A stretch of 8,354 nucleotides of DNA, taken from contig CACZQE010000191.1 of NCBI GenBank assembly GCA_902783205.1, forward strand, positions 1-8,354, read 5' to 3'. The notes beneath the pieces were generated by a model. It was not told the origin of the DNA, ran no database searches, and worked only from the letters and a program-made list of their open reading frames with translations. The stretch's first letter is position 1. The number at the start of each line of letters is the position of its first letter. Positions 6,293 through 8,354 of the stretch are shown here, in pieces. Source of the stretch: an uncultured Lachnospiraceae bacterium. GTDB taxonomy: Bacteria; Bacillota_A; Clostridia; Lachnospirales; Lachnospiraceae. The position numbers were made by a program, and so were the translations under genes.

Positions 6293-6820
6293 ATGAGAAA
6301 AATCATGTTTATCGGCCGGAGCGAGTGCGGAAAAACTACGCTGACCCAGGCCATGAGGGGACAGACCATCACCTATCATAAGACTCAGTATATCAATCAC
6401 TTTGACGTGATCATCGATACACCGGGCGAGTATCTGCAGACTAAAAACCTCATATCCGCTCTGGCGGTTTTCACTGCGGAGGCGGATGTGATCGGACTGT
6501 TGCTGGATTCGACGGAGCCTTATTCCCTCTACGCTCCCAATCTGACCCCGGTATGCAACCGGGAAGTGGTGGGAATCGTGACAAAGATTGACCACTGGGC
6601 GGCGGAACCGGAGCAGGCAGCCGCATGGCTGGCCCTTGCCGGATGCAAAAAAATATTCTATACCAGCGCTTTTACGGGAGAAGGGATCAGCGATATCCTG
6701 GAGTACCTGAAAGAAGAGCGGGACGTGCTTCCCTGGGAAGAAGTCAAAGCCCAGTATGACGAGCTTGGCTTCGGCGCCGGAGAAGAGGAAAAAGATGCTC
6801 AAAGATTTCATAACATTTGA
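6293..6820 (+). CDS. eutP: EutP/PduV-family small GTPase
   Basis: A 175-residue P-loop protein of the EutP/PduV family, associated with ethanolamine and propanediol microcompartments. EutP of Salmonella has been reported to have acetate kinase activity, and PduV has been linked to microcompartment positioning. Visible motifs are G1 GRSECGKTT (8-16), the Thr/KTQ switch region (30-32), G3 DTPGEY (42-47), which is characteristic of the family, G4 TKID (97-100) and G5-like TSAFTGEG (124-131). The C-terminus ends in an acidic tail (GEEEKD). The start at 6293 has AAGGCGG 8 bases upstream. It follows aspS by 19 bases with no terminator between, so it is probably co-transcribed with it. The EutL-like pair on the other side of aspS supports a shell-related role, but no Eut or Pdu enzyme is present here. 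Confidence 0.88.
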   Translation: MRKIMFIGRSECGKTTLTQAMRGQTITYHKTQYINHFDVIIDTPGEYLQTKNLISALAVFTAEADVIGLLLDSTEPYSLYAPNLTPVCNREVVGIVTKIDHWAAEPEQAAAWLALAGCKKIFYTSAFTGEGISDILEYLKEERDVLPWEEVKAQYDELGFGAGEEEKDAQRFHNI

Positions 6821-6861
6821 CAAAAAAATCCCTAGATTAAAGAATCATAGTGATCTATACT
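6817..6861 (+). promoter_or_regulatory. Promoter region of the 59-residue protein gene
   Basis: A perfect TTGACA (6817-6822) overlaps the eutP stop codon, but 17 bases on there is only AAGAAT (6840-6845). A better -10, TATACT (6856-6861), has a weak -35 (TAGATT, 6833-6838) 17 bases upstream. Either or both may be used. A perfect 11-base palindrome, CTTAGCCTAAG (6860-6870), overlaps the downstream -10 and the likely start site and could be an operator. Confidence 0.4.
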
Positions 6862-6882
6862 TAGCCTAAGGAATTATGTTTG

Positions 6883-6888
6883 AGGAGG
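6883..6888 (+). promoter_or_regulatory. Ribosome binding site that fixes the small gene start
   Basis: AGGAGG is 8 bases before ATG 6897. The in-frame ATG 6876 lies upstream of the site, and ATG 6891 is only 2 bases after it, so 6897 is the likely start. Confidence 0.75.
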
Positions 6889-6896
6889 TTATGATA

Positions 6897-7076
6897 ATGA
6901 GAGGATATGAACTTGCCAAGATCCTTCAGGATCAGGGTGTTACAGTAGAAGATGTTCAGAAAGAGATCGATTACCGCAAGGAGACGAACGCTCTTAGCAA
7001 TGCACCGCAGAACGAAGCCTTCATGGACATGACCCTGAGCCAGCTTCTCAGAATCAAGGAAATGTGGGACATCTGA
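6897..7076 (+). CDS. Small protein of unknown function (59 residues)
   Basis: I do not recognise this protein. From ATG 6897 it has 59 residues, is acidic, soluble-looking and probably mostly helical: a helix over about 3-30 (YELAKILQDQG, VEDVQKEIDYRKE), a polar Asn/Ala-rich turn (about 33-45), and a second amphipathic helix at the end (TLSQLLRIKEMWDI). There is no Cys, signal peptide or membrane segment. The perfect AGGAGG site with ideal spacing, upstream promoter elements and a strong downstream terminator all indicate a real, well-expressed gene. The helix-turn-helix-like beginning (LAKILQDQGVTVEDVQKEI) could suggest a degenerate DNA-binding motif, but it is too short to claim that. Confidence 0.75.
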   Translation: MRGYELAKILQDQGVTVEDVQKEIDYRKETNALSNAPQNEAFMDMTLSQLLRIKEMWDI

Positions 7077-7120
7077 CAGCTGAAAGCGTCAGGCTTACAA
7101 ATTAAACAAAGTGCTAATGG

Positions 7121-7149
7121 AAAAAGCTGTCTGAGGACAGCTTTTTTTT
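7121..7149 (+). terminator. Intrinsic terminator after the small gene
   Basis: The GC-containing stem GCTGTC (7126-7131) pairs with GACAGC (7136-7141) around a TGAG loop. It is extended by the five A's before it pairing with the T-run, and ends in eight T's. It separates the small gene from the membrane protein operon. Confidence 0.92.
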
Positions 7150-7176
7150 GCATTCCATTCTCAATTAGTGTATACT
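7148..7176 (+). promoter_or_regulatory. Candidate promoter of the DUF975-shikimate kinase operon
   Basis: TATACT (7171-7176) stands 17 bases after a weak TTGCAT (7148-7153). The -10 and the four bases after it (TATACTTAGC) repeat exactly what is found at 6856-6865. Transcription would begin near 7183, which argues against a start at the ATG at 7183. Confidence 0.45.
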
Positions 7177-7221
7177 TAGCATGTGTTTTTTCGGAGAAAA
7201 AAGAGGCCGGGAGGAATAGAT

Positions 7222-7926
7222 ATGAAGCTGAGTGCTTATACGTATAAAAAAATAGCCCGCAACGCTTTGAGCGGGCATTGGGCCGGAGCTGTGGCGGTCG
7301 GTCTGTGTGCAGTTGTGCTGGGAGCATTCCTTTTTTCATTTCTCTCATTTTTCCAGTTTGGTTTGGCTATTTTCCTTGCCATGAGTTTTCTTGAGTTTAT
7401 ACCGGATTTTTCCGTTATTCTTCTCATGGTGGTCCTGGTGCTGGCCATTTTCTATTTCTTTGTGGGCGGGGCTGTGCGCCTCGGCTATATTGATTATAAT
7501 CTGGCTCTGCTGGACCGGAGACAGGCCGGTTTTTCCAACCTGGGAAATCATTTTTCTTCCTGGTATGACATGATCATCGTCAAGATTCTGATGTTCCTGA
7601 TCGTATCCCTCTGGAGTCTCTTGTTTATTATTCCCGGCATCATGGCTTATTATTCCTACGCCATGGTACCCTACATTCTGGAAGAGAAGCCGGATTACAA
7701 TGTTTACGAAGCTTTTCAGGCATCCAGATACATTATGAAGAAACACAGATGGCAGCTTTTCTGTCTTCATCTTTCCTTCATCGGCTGGTTTCTGCTGGGG
7801 TTCCTTACCCTGGGTATCGGTTTCCTATTTGCCACTCCCTACAAAAATGCGGCTGAAGCGGCATTTTACAATGAGATTTCAGGGCGGGCAGATGCCTACT
7901 ACGGAAGAAAAGAGAGGAATGCATAG
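7222..7926 (+). CDS. DUF975-family integral membrane protein
   Basis: A 234-residue multi-span membrane protein with the layout of the DUF975 family, common in Firmicutes and without a known function. Hydrophobic segments lie at about 21-43, 45-60, 63-85, 117-140 and 178-205. Family-like features are GGAVRLGYIDYNLALL (82-97), the IIPGIMAYYSYAMVPYILEE stretch (136-155), the helix with ASRYIMKKHRWQLF (167-180), LSFIGWFLLG (184-193) and the ATPYKNAAEAAFYNEI end (204-219). The ATG at 7222 has GGGAGG 7 bases upstream; the in-frame ATG at 7183 has no such site and falls at the predicted transcript start. The stop codon directly abuts the next start, so translation of the two is probably coupled. 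Confidence 0.85.
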   Translation: MKLSAYTYKKIARNALSGHWAGAVAVGLCAVVLGAFLFSFLSFFQFGLAIFLAMSFLEFIPDFSVILLMVVLVLAIFYFFVGGAVRLGYIDYNLALLDRRQAGFSNLGNHFSSWYDMIIVKILMFLIVSLWSLLFIIPGIMAYYSYAMVPYILEEKPDYNVYEAFQASRYIMKKHRWQLFCLHLSFIGWFLLGFLTLGIGFLFATPYKNAAEAAFYNEISGRADAYYGRKERNA

Positions 7927-8354
7927 ATGGGAAGCCGGACAAAGAATAAAAAGCAGCCCCTGTCCCGCCACATCTTTCTGATCGGTTTTATGGGCAGCGG
8001 CAAATCCGCTGTTTCAAGAGCCCTGGCCAGACAGCTTGGCGCCAGGCGCTTTGAGATGGACCGGGAAATCGAGCGCAGTGAAGGTATGCGGATTTCCGAA
8101 ATATTTGAAAAGTACGGAGAGGAATACTTCCGGGATGTCGAAACTTCTTTTGTGAAGAAACTGGCCGGAAAAAGGCCGGTAATCGTATCCTGCGGCGGCG
8201 GAGTTGTCCTCCGTCCGGAAAATGTTGCTTCCATGAAGGAGCAGGGAACGATCATTCTCCTTGACGCTTCGCCTGAGACCATACTGTCCAGGGTCGGTCA
8301 CAGTGATAAGCGGCCCATATTGAACGGACATATGAATGTGGAATATATTTCAGA
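7927..8354 (+). CDS. aroK: Shikimate kinase, 3' truncated by the window
   Basis: Phosphorylates shikimate at O3 with ATP in the pathway to chorismate and aromatic amino acids. About 142 residues are visible and the frame runs off the right edge. Walker A GFMGSGKS is at 20-27. The substrate-binding Asp is D45 in FEMDREIE; the usual DxD here reads E43-M-D45. The shikimate-binding Arg is R69 in YFRDVE, the SCGGG loop is at 88-92, and the lid-region KRPIL has its Arg at 129. A basic polar extension of about 12 residues precedes the kinase fold. The ATG at 7927 follows the TAG of the membrane protein with no gap, and GAGAGGA lies 8 bases upstream, inside that gene. The functional link to the DUF975 protein is unclear. 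Confidence 0.93.
   Translation, partial: MGSRTKNKKQPLSRHIFLIGFMGSGKSAVSRALARQLGARRFEMDREIERSEGMRISEIFEKYGEEYFRDVETSFVKKLAGKRPVIVSCGGGVVLRPENVASMKEQGTIILLDASPETILSRVGHSDKRPILNGHMNVEYIS

Noticed and set aside
4702..6372. A 556-codon open frame on the minus strand opposite aspS and the start of eutP
   Set aside because: It is antisense to a clearly recognisable AspRS, shows no protein family features, and is explained by codon bias keeping the opposite frame free of stops.
7183..7221. N-terminal extension of the DUF975 protein starting at ATG 7183
   Set aside because: There is no ribosome binding site upstream and the position coincides with the predicted transcript start. ATG 7222 has a strong site at the right distance.

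Overview
The window looks like a chromosomal segment of a Gram-positive anaerobe of the class Clostridia, most likely a Lachnospiraceae-type gut bacterium. This is an inference. It rests on strong purine-rich ribosome binding sites, AT-rich intergenic promoters beside coding DNA of roughly balanced GC, U-tract terminators, an SH3b-NlpC/P60 secreted protein, a DUF975 membrane protein and EutL/EutP-type microcompartment genes. No RNA gene, insertion sequence, phage gene or CRISPR array was seen.

Layout. (1) 1-2043, plus strand: the 3' part of an ABC exporter half-transporter, followed 16 bases later by a NUDIX hydrolase with an expanded Nudix box. (2) 2053-2832, minus strand: a secreted SH3b-NlpC/P60 cell-wall hydrolase. 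It converges on the NUDIX gene and has its own TATAAT promoter in an AT-rich divergent region. (3) 3026-4372, plus strand: two tandem 217-residue proteins, both clearly of the EutL family (trimeric tandem-BMC shell proteins), about 44% identical to each other by hand count. (4) 4381-4524: a good promoter, an intrinsic-terminator-like hairpin and a second small hairpin, leading into aspS. (5) 4525-6820: aspartyl-tRNA synthetase, followed 19 bases later by an EutP/PduV-type small GTPase. (6) 6897-7149: a 59-residue protein of unknown function with a strong terminator. (7) 7222-8354: a DUF975 multi-membrane protein whose stop codon abuts the start of a shikimate kinase that runs off the window.

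The most unusual part is 3026-6820. Two EutL-type shell proteins and an EutP-type GTPase sit on either side of aspS. No ethanolamine lyase, aldehyde or alcohol dehydrogenase, phosphotransacylase, hexameric shell protein (EutM/EutS/EutK types), vertex protein (EutN) or EutVW regulator is visible. This could be a satellite of a microcompartment locus elsewhere in the genome, or a small stand-alone shell-and-GTPase system. The sequence shows the genes; which explanation is right cannot be decided from this window.
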